Origin: Liolophura sinensis
Taxonomy: Eukaryota; Mollusca; Polyplacophora; Chitonida; Chitonidae
Direction of reading: 5' to 3'
Length of the DNA: 64,000 nt
Assembly: GCF_032854445.1 (NCBI RefSeq)
Contig: NC_088300.1
Location: 69,722,984-69,786,983, forward strand
Shown here: in pieces, positions 48,086 through 58,019 of the stretch
How positions within the stretch are numbered: the first letter of the stretch is position 1
Layout of the letters: each line of letters starts with the position of its first letter
Notes under the pieces: generated by a model
What the model was told of the DNA's origin: nothing
Seen by the model: only the letters and a program-made list of their open reading frames with translations
Database searches by the model: none
Translations under genes and position numbers: made by a program

Positions 48086-50696
48086 CAAGGCTCAGAAAAC
48101 GTCAAAAGAAATAGCTCTCAAAAGCAATAGTGTTGTGGTCTACAGTTACTGTTGAGGTTGTCGCAATTAGTGACAAATGATCTTTTACTGTCTATGTAGT
48201 AGTCTTTCATGTTTTAAACATAAAAACACATGTTTGGAGTTGGCAGCTCGAAAACCAAAAAACTCCAATCAATTGTACATAATAACATTTTAAACAAGGA
48301 ATCGTATTACTTAGATAACATGAGAAATGTTGACATTAAGAACTATCAGTCTAAAGATGATCAATTTAAGCTGCAAAACATCTTTTACGAGTCTGACGGA
48401 TCCCGCGTATATTTGTAACGAGGTTGCTATCTTTGAGTCCAACTTGATCCATTCTTATACTCGCCCACTCAGAGCGAGTGGACGTTCGTTCACTCAGAGC
48501 TGAAAAGTGTCCACCAGATTACAAAGTGGCATCAACCCTTCCTCCAGAAAAACATTCCTCACATACAACTTCGCCTGAGCCATACTTGTCAATATTGGCA
48601 CGTTTAGCACATGAGTTGTTTATAACTGTTATGCATAATCATCATGTGATAGCGCATAACATGATGGCGTTTTCTTTGATGTATCAAGAGAAAAGTACTG
48701 TGTTCTTGGTTTTCAAAGGAGGATGGATACTGTGGCTGTTTATTCCTTTGAACCACAAATCATTCCTTTGAGCCACTGAGCATGGCGTCAGATGGACCCT
48801 TCCTGAATGTCTTGTTGTCTTCAGGGGTTAGGTAAGGACTTAATTTAAGGTCACTTAAGGATAACAGCTCATCGGTAAGTACTAGCATGTTACAGCCAGT
48901 AGAATTCAGACCCAAGACACAGGGGACTGCCATGACGTCTGAAGGTTTTCCAACACTTATCAGCAAGATTATAAGAAGCATCTACTTTGGGTAAACCCGA
49001 TATCTTGTGGTAAAAACTAAATCTGGGTATCAGGAAAGAAAGGACAAAGGGCGGCTAAGAGCTTTTATACAAAAATCGTTTTAAGTGAATTGAGTTCTTC
49101 ATGGACGCTTTGCTCTCACGTTGTTTTCAACAAAACGCCCGGGGCATGTACTATCTTACTTCGATTTGCTCACTGTCTTATGCATGAGCATTCGGCTTAG
49201 CGGAAAAGAAATCTGAATATAAAAAAGCTAACTACGCCGATAAGAATGTTGAAATTATTTCTCTTTTTTCCCCTTTTTGCTGCATGAAAGGGATAAATAT
49301 AACCCAGAATTCCGTTTATGCATTTACAGGTAAGCTCAGCCCGTTTTATATGGTGTTATCTCGGCATGTTAAGCCTGAAGCGAGGGTGAACAATAAAGCG
49401 GTCCATTTTACGCTTAGAGTTAATAGCAATTCTGCCCGGGGATGGAGAGGAGGCGGGGGGAGGGGGTTGTAGAGGGGTGGCTGCGGTGATCTCTCGGAGC
49501 TACAATTTTCTTCATTTCCTCTTTTTTTCCTCCTGATGTTTATTTGCGATTTTGTCTCTGAAGATTGAATGTATATAACCAGTCCATTTATCAGTTCGAT
49601 CAAACTAAACAAGCCATATCGATCATTGTACAATGTAACTTGGCTCCAAAGCTGTATTACACAACATCGTTATCAACAAACCCCACTGACTGACATTTGA
49701 TATGTTCTGTTTGCATTTGATTGCAGTGTTAGTCTATACGCATATCGATTTACGTCCCATATAACCGTCAAGTGAACCCAACATGAAAACACGAGTGCCA
49801 ATGCACAATAATGGTAAACTTACGTAATCCTGTCATCACAAAACGATATATCAAAAATGATGCTCTGAAGTATTTTGTATTCTCGGGTAATAAGCAATTT
49901 TCTAATTAGGTTTGCAATTATTGTGAACCAGATCTACCAGTGCTTTTTATCACGATAGTGTAATCTGTGTGAGCTGACCACAGGATTCACAGTTGAGGTC
50001 CGTTCCACAAAACGTGCGTGTCTCTGTGACAGGCACAATTGTTATGAAGACGTAGCACTTCAGTATGTGTTGCCATGACAGTTAATTTTGCGGAAAATTT
50101 CTCACGCATTGCAGAACGTGCCCGTGTCTTGAGGGTTAACAAGCAATCTTAGACCTATGTAAAGCTTGCTTAACATTTATTTAACCTCATTGTCTTTATG
50201 CAGAGGTGAATTACAAATGAACGTTGTTAACAGAACTACCAGAGAGGAAAAGTGGAAAGGTTGTACCGCTAAAGAAATTAGAGCATTTTTGCCTTTGGAA
50301 AGATACAAACATGGTGTATGGTAATTTTTAGCGACGTAAATGACAATAATTCTCAAGGAAACGTGAACTTTACCAAAGGGTTATACTCCAAATACAAAAA
50401 TTTGATATTTCGTGTAATGAATATGTGACAATGGAGGATGCTATAAACCAGTCTTGTCCAAAAACATTCTTGTTGCACCCTTGTCTCGGATAGTTCGTAT
50501 CAGCAATAGTTGTCTACTTTAACCTTTCGTTGGAAACGCCTGCAAAAAATGACGCCTGGCGAATGTGTGGTCATACGTAGCAACGCATTCAAGCTCAAAA
50601 TTGTAAAATAAGAACATTATTCAGAACAACAATAACGAATAATAACACCGTCCTGCCTCAAATTCAATTGTCGCATTGTACATAAGCCTAATTTTT
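48086..50696. other. No gene seen; one G-rich tract
   Basis: At 49450-49480 the plus strand has GGCGGGGGGAGGGGG and then GAGGGG, which could form a quadruplex. A minus-strand frame (48760-48981) contains the rather protein-like PCVLGLNSTGCNMLVL, vaguely like a retroelement protease end, but I do not support it as a gene. Confidence 0.4.
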
Positions 50697-51718
50697 ATTG
50701 TGTTATGTATGACTATTTAACATTTTCATGTACTGTTAGTCTGCGGACCTTTGTGTTATATGTTATAAGCATAACAGGCCCTGTTATATATGTACAGCGC
50801 GGACCTGGTGGAAAGCACCTTGTTCAATGCTTTGTTTATTTCACTGGCTGTTCATTGGCTGTAAATTCTGTGTCTAAGAATAGTTGAATCCACCTGGACC
50901 GTATATAAGCCGTGTTTTCTGTGCAGAGTGGGGGGATTTTTGCTGCATCCACTGGGAGCCAGGAGAGTGTGCGACGCTCTCGTATCGAGTCCATTATATG
51001 TATATGAGCTGGTGATGCCAGTTTCATTTGGGAGGACAGATTTTTATGCCGGCACCGTTTGTGTACCACTGATGTCTGGTTTATGTGAATTTCTGCGGAA
51101 GTCACGTTTATTGGTGTTCGGATCTTTATTATGATTATACAGTGTTGACTGTGTAGTTTGTTTAACACGCTGACCTCACCTGACCGGCAAGGTCGTCAAG
51201 GACTCTAAACTGAAGTTTTCAGTTTTGCAAAGGACGTTCGTTCTGCCACAAGGTGACATTACTCTACGTCTCTGAACGGCTCGTTTGTGAGTTTCTGCGG
51301 GAGCTGTGACCGTTCTAAAGTGGATTATACCTCCATGCCTGTATTTACCCTGTGTTGTGCTCTGCGGGTGTGACGTCATTCAAAGGCTTGACTGTTCCAA
51401 TTCTGTGTAACCTGTGTACTGTGTTCGCGTTCGCTATCCTAGCGAAGTACCTGACTAGGACAATTTGTGACTTGTGTGGATTGTGTGTTTATCCCATGGT
51501 CTTTACGTTGGAGCTCCTGGAACACGTTCCTTGGGATGCAAAGGTGAACTGGAAACTTTTAAAGACCGGTAATACTGATGTGTATGTTTTTTTATGTTGT
51601 TGTTGTTGAACTGTCTGTAAAACTGTACGTCTCATTTTATATATATAGCATTGTTTACATTGTAATATTGAGTCACCGAGTCTGTTTTCTGTTGCTGTTT
51701 TCAATACCGTAACAATTG
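50697..51718. mobile_element. Possible solo LTR (50701-51714) with ATTG target duplication
   Basis: The block begins TGTTATG at 50701 and ends CCGTAACA at 51714, giving TGTTA/TAACA terminal inverted repeats with TG...CA ends. ATTG flanks both sides (50697-50700 and 51715-51718). Inside, a TATA box (TATATAAG) lies at about 50902 and the second half is markedly T/G rich, as many LTRs are. No primer-binding site, gag or pol sequence is adjacent, so recombination to a solo LTR of about 1014 bp would be required. The signals are short and could coincide by chance. Confidence 0.4.
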
Positions 51719-52271
51719 TGAATAGTCAAAATATAACCGTCGGTGAGACAATGGGATCAATACACGTTATACTAATTATATTATGTACTACATTACTGAT
51801 TTGCACAATGTTCCGATTTGAACCTGGAAATTTTTTATTGGATGAAAAATGTTGGAAACCGATACGAATTTTCCAATAAAAGAAAGACTTATACATACGT
51901 GTAGTCATCATTAAGCAAAAGTTTACAACTCACTGAGAAAAAAGAACTCGGAAATACACGTTCACAGATATTTAAATACTTAAGACTCACTGCATCTTTA
52001 ACAACTAACGATTCATATATAACGGTAACAGATGCGCTATATGTTATGTTACAAACTCATTTGCACTGACTGCTCGGACAATCTGCGACCGAACCAAAGC
52101 CACGCTGTTGTTGAATGGCTGCAGAGAGCGATGGTCCAATCACGCCTAGCAAAAAGACTTCTAGTCATTTTGTTCAGCGTAACTTTTCTAATACCAGGTC
52201 CATTGTCATTAAGATTGTTCCTCTTGCCGAATGACATCAGTAAAAGACAGACAGCGGGTCTAATTAAATAG
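51719..52271. other. No gene seen
   Basis: Could hold 3' UTR of the minus-strand candidate that ends at 52272. Nothing firm. Confidence 0.35.
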
Positions 52272-52498
52272 TTAATTCATCAGGATTTCTTCCAGAAACC
52301 CGGTCTGTTCCCGGGTGGCGGATTTAAAGTTACCATCTTGTTCTGTGCAGATCGTTACAGAATTGAGATTTAATGCGTTTACGACATAGCTTGCTCGAAA
52401 ATCACTGCTATAATGCCACGTTAATGTGACAGTATAGGAGCCAGACTCATTGCCTGAACTTTTCCTGTATCGGATAAAGATGGAACTGCCGTACCTTC
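52272..52498 (-). CDS. Candidate terminal exon, minus strand
   Basis: Read on the minus strand, an AG at 52500-52499 precedes 75 codons without a stop, ending TGFLEEILMN and TAA at 52274-52272. The translation (RYGSSIFIRYRKSSGNESG, SYTVTLTWHYSSDFRASYVV, NALNLNSVTICTEQDGNF) has alternating beta-strand-like hydrophobicity, two cysteine-poor blocks and an NES sequon. It looks more like protein than its neighbours do. There is an in-frame stop just before the AG, so an intron or a frameshift is needed. No family recognised. Confidence 0.33.
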
Positions 52499-52515
52499 CT
52501 GAACCTTATTCAACA

Positions 52516-52724
52516 CTAAAACAATTGACTATCCTGGATGATGGAGTCGCGTCCTATTGCGGGCTTATTGCCTGTTAGTGCTGGGTTCATGACGTCAGAC
52601 GTCTGATTACTATAGTATTTCTTCTCAAACTGGCCATTTTTGACCGACAATAAAGGATTGGTTATTCGATATCTGTCGTCTGGTCGATCTGTTAACTGCT
52701 GCTCATTCTTGTACAAAGCATTTA
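52516..52724 (-). CDS. Candidate exon or alternative terminal exon, minus strand
   Basis: Minus-strand acceptor AAGCTTCAG ends at 52725. The frame that follows contains NALYKNEQQLTDRPDDRYRI, TNPLLSVKNGQFEKKYYSNQ, TSDVMNPALTGNKPAIGRDS and a stop at 52518-52516. It is polar with tyrosines and short basic or acidic runs, like the cytoplasmic tail of a membrane protein. It lies 17 bp upstream of the next minus-strand frame in a different register. The two could be alternative last exons or one coding region broken by a frameshift. Confidence 0.3.
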
Positions 52725-52814
52725 CTGAAGCTTAGCAGCTAGTCTACATAGTAACCAAAATTACAAAAATCGTCAGATATCTTTCTTCCTTTGTATAATT
52801 AAGTTGGAATTCAC

Positions 52815-53162
52815 CTATCTAACTTTTCTAACTCTCTGCTGGGAACTCGCCGACTGATTGGTCATGTGTTTCATAAGACCTTCACCCGTCACGTGACCCA
52901 TGTCTATGTTCGAATCATGTCGAGAGTGTGTCAGGTACCAGGACAGATGCGTTTGTCTCTCGTATGATCGCCTCCCCCATACAGCCATAAAGCAGGCCCT
53001 CCATTGTACATTTATTTTATTCACTCCATGGTCAAGATTTTTGCACCTAACTGGTGCCTGACAAAAACCACCGACATTTGGCAAGTTACTGTCTAACTTC
53101 CCCTCGCCTGCTGTACAGATGTAACAAGACACAATACTGGTGACAAGACAGATGGTCATCAC
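52815..53162 (-). CDS. Candidate first exon with signal-peptide-like start, minus strand
   Basis: Starts ATGATG at 53162. The first residues, MMTICLVTSIVSCYICTAGE, have a hydrophobic core followed by small residues, like a secretory signal peptide. The next ~95 residues contain four cysteines (FCQAPVRCKN, WRACFMAVWG and one in the leader) and end at a stop at 52817-52815. The stop is immediately followed by GTGAAT, so the true exon may end earlier at one of several GTGNAN donors. It is the first of three consecutive minus-strand frames down to 52272, which could be one small secreted or membrane protein gene. A decayed SINE ends about 55 bp upstream, so any promoter would lie within or beyond it. 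Confidence 0.33.
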   Translation of the reverse strand: MMTICLVTSIVSCYICTAGEGKLDSNLPNVGGFCQAPVRCKNLDHGVNKINVQWRACFMAVWGRRSYERQTHLSWYLTHSRHDSNIDMGHVTGEGLMKHMTNQSASSQQRVRKVR

Positions 53163-53216
53163 AAGAGAACTAGACTCTCAGCTGCAGTAGGCTCTAAACA
53201 TCGACGTTTTTCAGAA

Positions 53217-53430
53217 TATTTATTTATTACTCAAGAATATTTCACTTATACGACGGCATTATGATGGGAAGAAATTGGGTAGAGATCGTCCACGATCATC
53301 CGCGGGTTGTTGCACGAACTTCCCACGAACAGCCGGAGAGCAAACCAGCATGAGGTGGACTTAAACTCACAGGGGCCACATTGATGGGAGGCTTTTGGGT
53401 CTGGCGTGCTAACCCCCTAGGCTACCTTTT
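53217..53430 (-). mobile_element. SINE family A, minus strand, strongly degenerate
   Basis: TATTTATTACTCAAGAATAT starts the 3' end with the GGTGTTTTACGCC block deleted. CACGATCATCCGCGGGTTG and CATGAGGTGGACTTAAACTC follow, then a remnant head GGCGTGCTAACCCCCTAGGC. The Tc1 element begins 23 bp beyond it. Confidence 0.75.
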
Positions 53431-53453
53431 CAGAATAAAGCAGAACGCTACTA

Positions 53454-55104
53454 CACTGTTGACCATAAAGTTGGAATAAATTAATTCGACGACTGAATTC
53501 GGAGTTATTCTAATTGTACGCGGTATTGAATGCTTGATTATGGCGTAGATATCAGCATAACACCAAATGTTGGTCTTTTCTACACCTATCAGCCTATTGT
53601 AATCTTTAATGGATCGATTATAGGCTGTAGAACGGCGTAAAAACAAAAACTGGCATTTCAAGACGAAAGGATTGAAGGCTTTACTGCAATGTCTCCATAT
53701 CACAAACATAAACGTATTTGTTCCCTTCGTATTATAAGTTACAGACAATACAGTTTGTAAGAGAAACAGTCATTAATATCTCGTATGACCACCCCTGACA
53801 CGAATCAATGCGTCAAGACGTCGTTGCATGCTGTCGACCAGATTGTTAATGAATTCAATGGGCAGAACGTTCCACTCATTGATCAGATCCTGTGCCAGTT
53901 CTTGCAGATTTTCAGCAATATTGTCACGTGCGTTGATGGCTCGCACTAACTTGTCCCAGGCATGTTCTATTGGGTTTATATCAAGGGAACACGATGGCCA
54001 AGGTAACTGCTCCACCCCTTGTGCCCGAAGAAATTCTCGTGTTGCAGCGGCCCTGTGTGGTGTAGCGTTGTCGTCTTGCAAACGAAAATTGTCTCCATAA
54101 ACCCTTCGTGCGTATGGAAGGCAATGGTTTTCAAGGATATCAATGTACACGACGGCGTTGACGTTTTCGTCGGGCACCACCAACGGCGTTTTTCCACCAT
54201 AGTGAGTACCGGCCCAAACCATTACTGAACCGCCACCCCCTTGATTGTTTTCCTGCACACAGTTATCTCGAAGGCTTTCTCGTCGCAAACGACGAACCCT
54301 TTGCCTTCCGTCCACAGGTTTCAGGAAGAAGCGACTCTCATCCGTAAAGAGCACATGTCGCCAATGCCCTAACTGCAATTGTCTGTGCTCCCTAGCCCAG
54401 CGAAGCCTTTGGACTCTATGTTGGGCGGTTAGGCGGGGACATTTGGTCATACGTCTTGCTCGATAACCATGCTGAAGTAATCTGCGATTCACCGTTGTTC
54501 GGGAAACATTCATTCCGTAATGCCTCCGCCATAAACGGCGAAGATGGTTCGCAGACATTTTCCGGTTTGTGCGAGAGAGATTGAGCAGTCGGCGGTCATC
54601 CCGTCTCGTAGTCTGTCGTGGTCGTCCTGGAGTTTGACGTGGCCGCAAATGACCCACGTCTCGATGACGTCTGATGATTTTGCTGACTGTACTTTGCGAT
54701 ATGCCTACAAAATCGGCAACATCGGACTGTTTGTAGCCTTCTTGATGGAGGGCAATCACTCTCCGGCGTATTGGCATTGGAGTAGCACGAGGCATAGCCG
54801 GAATCCCCGCTACACTACTTTTTGTTACATGCGAAACCGAGAACTCCGTTATGCGCGAGGTAATTTGACCTCTCTCTGAATGAAGATCACTGGAGAAGCA
54901 CCAGGCACAGGGCTTTTTATCACTACCATCAGAGCCTCTTATGTAATTCTCATATTAGCATAGAATAAAACATTTTTGTACACGTAGTAGAGAGAGATTA
55001 TGCATCAATTCGTGTCGGCTTATATTATTTTTGAGGCGAAAAATAATATTAAACTTCTGGGATTGTGGATAAAATATTTTATTCCAACTTTATGGTCAAC
55101 AGTG
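53454..55104 (-). mobile_element. Complete Tc1-type transposon, 1651 bp
   Basis: Terminal inverted repeats are perfect over 27 bp: 53454-53480 (CACTGTTGACCATAAAGTTG and seven more) is the reverse complement of 55078-55104. TA dinucleotides flank both ends (53452-53453 and 55105-55106), the target duplication expected of the Tc1/mariner superfamily. A single intact transposase gene fills the minus strand, with about 310-320 bp of non-coding sequence on each side. Perfect ends plus an unbroken gene indicate a young, possibly still autonomous copy. It inserted next to a degenerate SINE. Confidence 0.95.
53773..54795 (-). CDS. Tc1-family transposase, DD34E
   Basis: Cut-and-paste transposase that binds the element's inverted repeats and moves it between TA sites in the nucleus. 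Seen: 340 aa, the usual length for the family. An N-terminal helix-turn-helix spans residues ~7-48 (YKQSDVADFVGISQSTVSKI). A GRPR AT-hook-like linker is at 57-60. A second HTH follows at about 73-115. The catalytic domain has D152 in FTDESRF, D242 in LQDDNATPH and E277 in DINPIEHAWD; 34 residues separate D242 and E277, the Tc1 spacing. The glycine-rich box GGGGSVMVWAG lies at 186-196. Start: the ATG at 54795 immediately precedes the DNA-binding domain. There is no stop or frameshift. It is clearly GC-richer than the flanking DNA, consistent with recent arrival. Catalytic competence is inferred from the motifs. Confidence 0.96.
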   Translation of the reverse strand: MPRATPMPIRRRVIALHQEGYKQSDVADFVGISQSTVSKIIRRHRDVGHLRPRQTPGRPRQTTRRDDRRLLNLSRTNRKMSANHLRRLWRRHYGMNVSRTTVNRRLLQHGYRARRMTKCPRLTAQHRVQRLRWAREHRQLQLGHWRHVLFTDESRFFLKPVDGRQRVRRLRRESLRDNCVQENNQGGGGSVMVWAGTHYGGKTPLVVPDENVNAVVYIDILENHCLPYARRVYGDNFRLQDDNATPHRAAATREFLRAQGVEQLPWPSCSLDINPIEHAWDKLVRAINARDNIAENLQELAQDLINEWNVLPIEFINNLVDSMQRRLDALIRVRGGHTRY

Positions 55105-55106
55105 TA

Positions 55107-57419
55107 TATACCGATGCATTCTGACATTTGCTTTTAGCTGCTACAAAGATCTCTATGGGAGGAATGCGTTGTTGTTGTTGATGTGGATGGTGTACACTTC
55201 TTATCATGACAGTGCGGTGCATATTTAAAATTTATTCATTCACACATCGGTCTTTTTTTTTTGTTCGTTTTAACATGTAGACTTTCAAAGAAGCACGTGT
55301 GTAAGACAAAAAGGTTACCCAGCAAGTTCCCCTTTTATAGCAAGCAGAAGATAATGAACCGTTACCGTGATATTCACCGAGCTAATGTGTCATTAGAATA
55401 AGGAGATTTCCGCATAACTAGTCAAGCTACAAAAGAACAAGTTTTAATGAAATTGAAAAGACATAAAGCATGGCACATTAAATCAGATAAGTATTTGAGA
55501 ATATTGTTTATGCCATGTTAAATCATCCTATTCGAGCTTTACGTGATTAACGTCCATTGTATCACGATGCAAATCCATTTAAATCACGGCATTGTGTATA
55601 ACAGCCTAACCTAAGATCCACTCAGCTACTTCCGGTGTGATGGTGAGGTTTACACAGTCATCATGTTCTTCCATACTAAAAGGTCACGTGTCCCGAGTTA
55701 CGTCATATACTAAACAGATCCTGATTTGAATGACACGATACTGTATTTTGATGGATCAGAAACTAATTGAAAGGCAACTTAACCATGAAGTGGACGTATT
55801 TTTTCTATTAATGCTGATTTGTCTCCTTCTACAGCACGCTATAGCGAGTTGTGGAAGAATGTGTGACATGTAAATGAAAATAAATCTACGTGCAGTATAA
55901 AGTTCCTATTACTTTGATAGCTTCCACCTGGGAGTTAATCGAAGCTATAAACTCAGTACTTATCAATGTAATATATATATATATATATATATATATAGCA
56001 CCAACACATACATGTACTTCTACAAATAATCACATGCATGTCCTCACAAGAACAGGGATGAAACACTGAAACAGGAGCAAAAAGAGAGCACGCAAATTAT
56101 ACCCATCATAGATATAGAATAAAGGCAAACATATTTACATACAAGCACACATACATACACACAACCCATGAAGGCAGCGAGGTGCATACATTACATGTGT
56201 AAGATTTCTTAAACAGTGGGAATGTTACAAAAACTTACACAGGGATAATATGTATGTGTAATTAAATAGCGCATGTATAGAATCATATCTACATACACAT
56301 TTATACTACAAGATACAGGGGGAGGGGGCAACGACTTAAAAACGCATATACAGCCACCGCAGGCAATAAAGTGTTAAGGAAAACGTGCTTGATAAGTTTG
56401 TTTATTTATTTATTTATTTGATTGCAGCTGAAATGAACATTGTTTTCAGTATACCTAGAGGTGCGCGGGAGTTTATAAAGCGTAGTGCCAGTTAACTATA
56501 GCTGATCACTATTAATTCAGTTTACTAAATTCTTCTGGGAGTTCACACTGACCACACAAAACAATGGTATAGGTTCGCTGTGTCAGGAAAAGCCATTGCC
56601 ATGCACTCCTTTTTCACAACTATTCTGATTTGACAAGGATTGATATGATACAGTTAAATGGGAACTTCCTTCTGACCAGATTGTGAACATCATGCCTGAT
56701 TTGGGAAGAGAACTTGAAATTGGCCTGACATGGCGTTTTTCCATATCAGACACATGAATGATCTCTTCAAATCAATTACGTACTCTGTCTTGTAGTCTGT
56801 CAAATGTAATTAGTTGTCCAAAAAACCACTGCAGTCGAAGTGCAAAAGTCCGATAAGAACATCAATGGCCGTCGATCACGTACAATTTTCTGGTAAATCC
56901 ATTCAGATATCGATAAATGAATTTAAATCCATCGAGATTTATGCTTTTGGTTTTGAATGAAATTTGTGTGTGGTTGAAATTACTGTAAAGCTATGCAGCC
57001 ACTGAACTTATACACTCAGGGTTTTGAAGCTTCCGTCTGGTACTCACGAAACCTGAAATATACCACATCTTATTTTATTGATATATTTGATTCCCTTTTT
57101 AACTCACGGATCACCAAATTCTACACTGGCGGTTATTATTATGGACATTATAAAATCATAGCTAGTAATGTTCAATTCGCTGGAAATTAACAAAATGATT
57201 AGCAACAAGTGAAATGCAAAAAAAAGTAGTTTGCACGACACAATGTCAACCGGATTGGTGTGTTTATTTAGTTAGTTACTTATTTGGGGAGCTAGATAAT
57301 TAGTTAGTAAGTTAATTGAAGCTGTCAGTTTGATAAAGAGTAAAAATCTGAATGTCTGGCAAAAGACATTATTTCGTAAGTTAATCACGAACTCCTACAC
57401 TTGTGACATTACACTTCAG
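55107..57419. other. No gene seen; (AT)n and a SINE tail stub
   Basis: A 27-bp AT tract lies at 55971-55997, followed to about 56170 by low-complexity sequence rich in ACATAC words. At about 56399-56424 a (TTTA)n run ending TTTGATTG looks like the extreme 3' end of SINE family A with no body. Otherwise anonymous. Confidence 0.5.
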
Positions 57420-57600
57420 TGGTAGAAGACAAGTGCTCCCTCAGATACTCAAGACTCTGAAAACGTGCCCAGGGCATCATAAACCGCACATTGTCACCAA
57501 GGCCGCACGAAGAAAGATAACTACAAAAATTCCCTGTCGAAGGTTGGAAGTGAGCCGTAACCAGAGGTTCATCGTAACGATCTTGATGTCAGGAAATTAA
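57420..57600 (+). CDS. Weak candidate terminal exon
   Basis: Acceptor-like GACATTACACTTCAG ends at 57419. The frame after it reads GRRQVLPQILKTLKTCPGHH, KPHIVTKAARRKITTKIPC and RRLEVSRNQRFIVTILMSGN, then stops. It is basic and GC-richer than its flanks. No family recognised and no partner exon. The polypyrimidine tract is weak, so this is only a lead. Confidence 0.22.
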
Positions 57601-57828
57601 ATAGAATAGTTAACTTCATACGCTCTAGCTCTTCTGAGCCAAGAGTTTGTAAGCCGCCTGTTCACATGTTTAGACGGCTGCATCTTGTGGCATCTCAGGC
57701 ATTTGTGTGTGACTTCAGTTGTGCTTTAAGAAGGGTGCTCAAAAATAAGACTAATATATTTGTTTCCTTGAGTGCAGATTTGAAATGTATAATAGCAGCC
57801 ATTTTTTTATTTTGCTATAGCTTATGGT
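57601..57828. other. No gene seen
   Basis: Anonymous sequence. Confidence 0.5.
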
Positions 57829-58019
57829 TTCCGTGTCAATATTCATGCGCATAGCCCTAGTAATTCGAAAAACAGGAATCGGAAGCGATAACTCAGTGGT
57901 AGAGCGTCCGCTTTGGGAGCGGTAGATCCAGCGTCAGTCCTGTGTCTGGTCACATCTAAGATCTTAAAAGGTTTCCATGTCAACATTCAAGCATATAGTC
58001 CTACTATCTGAAACAACAG
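57829..58019 (+). mobile_element. tRNA-Pro-like SINE head (family B) between 50-bp direct repeats
   Basis: At 57881-57971 a tRNA-like segment has box A (ATAACTCAGTGGTAGAGCG) and an anticodon arm CCGC-TTTGGGA-GCGG that would place anticodon TGG (Pro). It then runs into CACATCTAAGATCTTAAAAG, the same body start as the SINE at 3050. The T-arm is imperfect and no acceptor stem closes, so it is not a working tRNA. On either side, 57829-57878 and 57970-58019 are similar to each other (GGTTTCC[G/A]TGTCAA and onward, roughly 80% identical). Confidence 0.6.

Noticed and set aside
48760-48981. Retroelement protease fragment on the minus strand
   Set aside because: Only a loose PCVLGLNSTG resemblance, with no catalytic motif and no neighbouring retroelement sequence.
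53422-53748. 108-codon minus-strand frame downstream of the transposase
   Set aside because: Spans the transposon's inverted repeat and non-coding end and crosses the insertion boundary.
53828-54879. Plus-strand frames opposite the transposase
   Set aside because: Antisense shadows of a clearly recognisable transposase gene.
57881-57971. Functional tRNA-Pro gene
   Set aside because: The anticodon arm is good, but the T-arm and acceptor stem do not pair and SINE body sequence follows directly.
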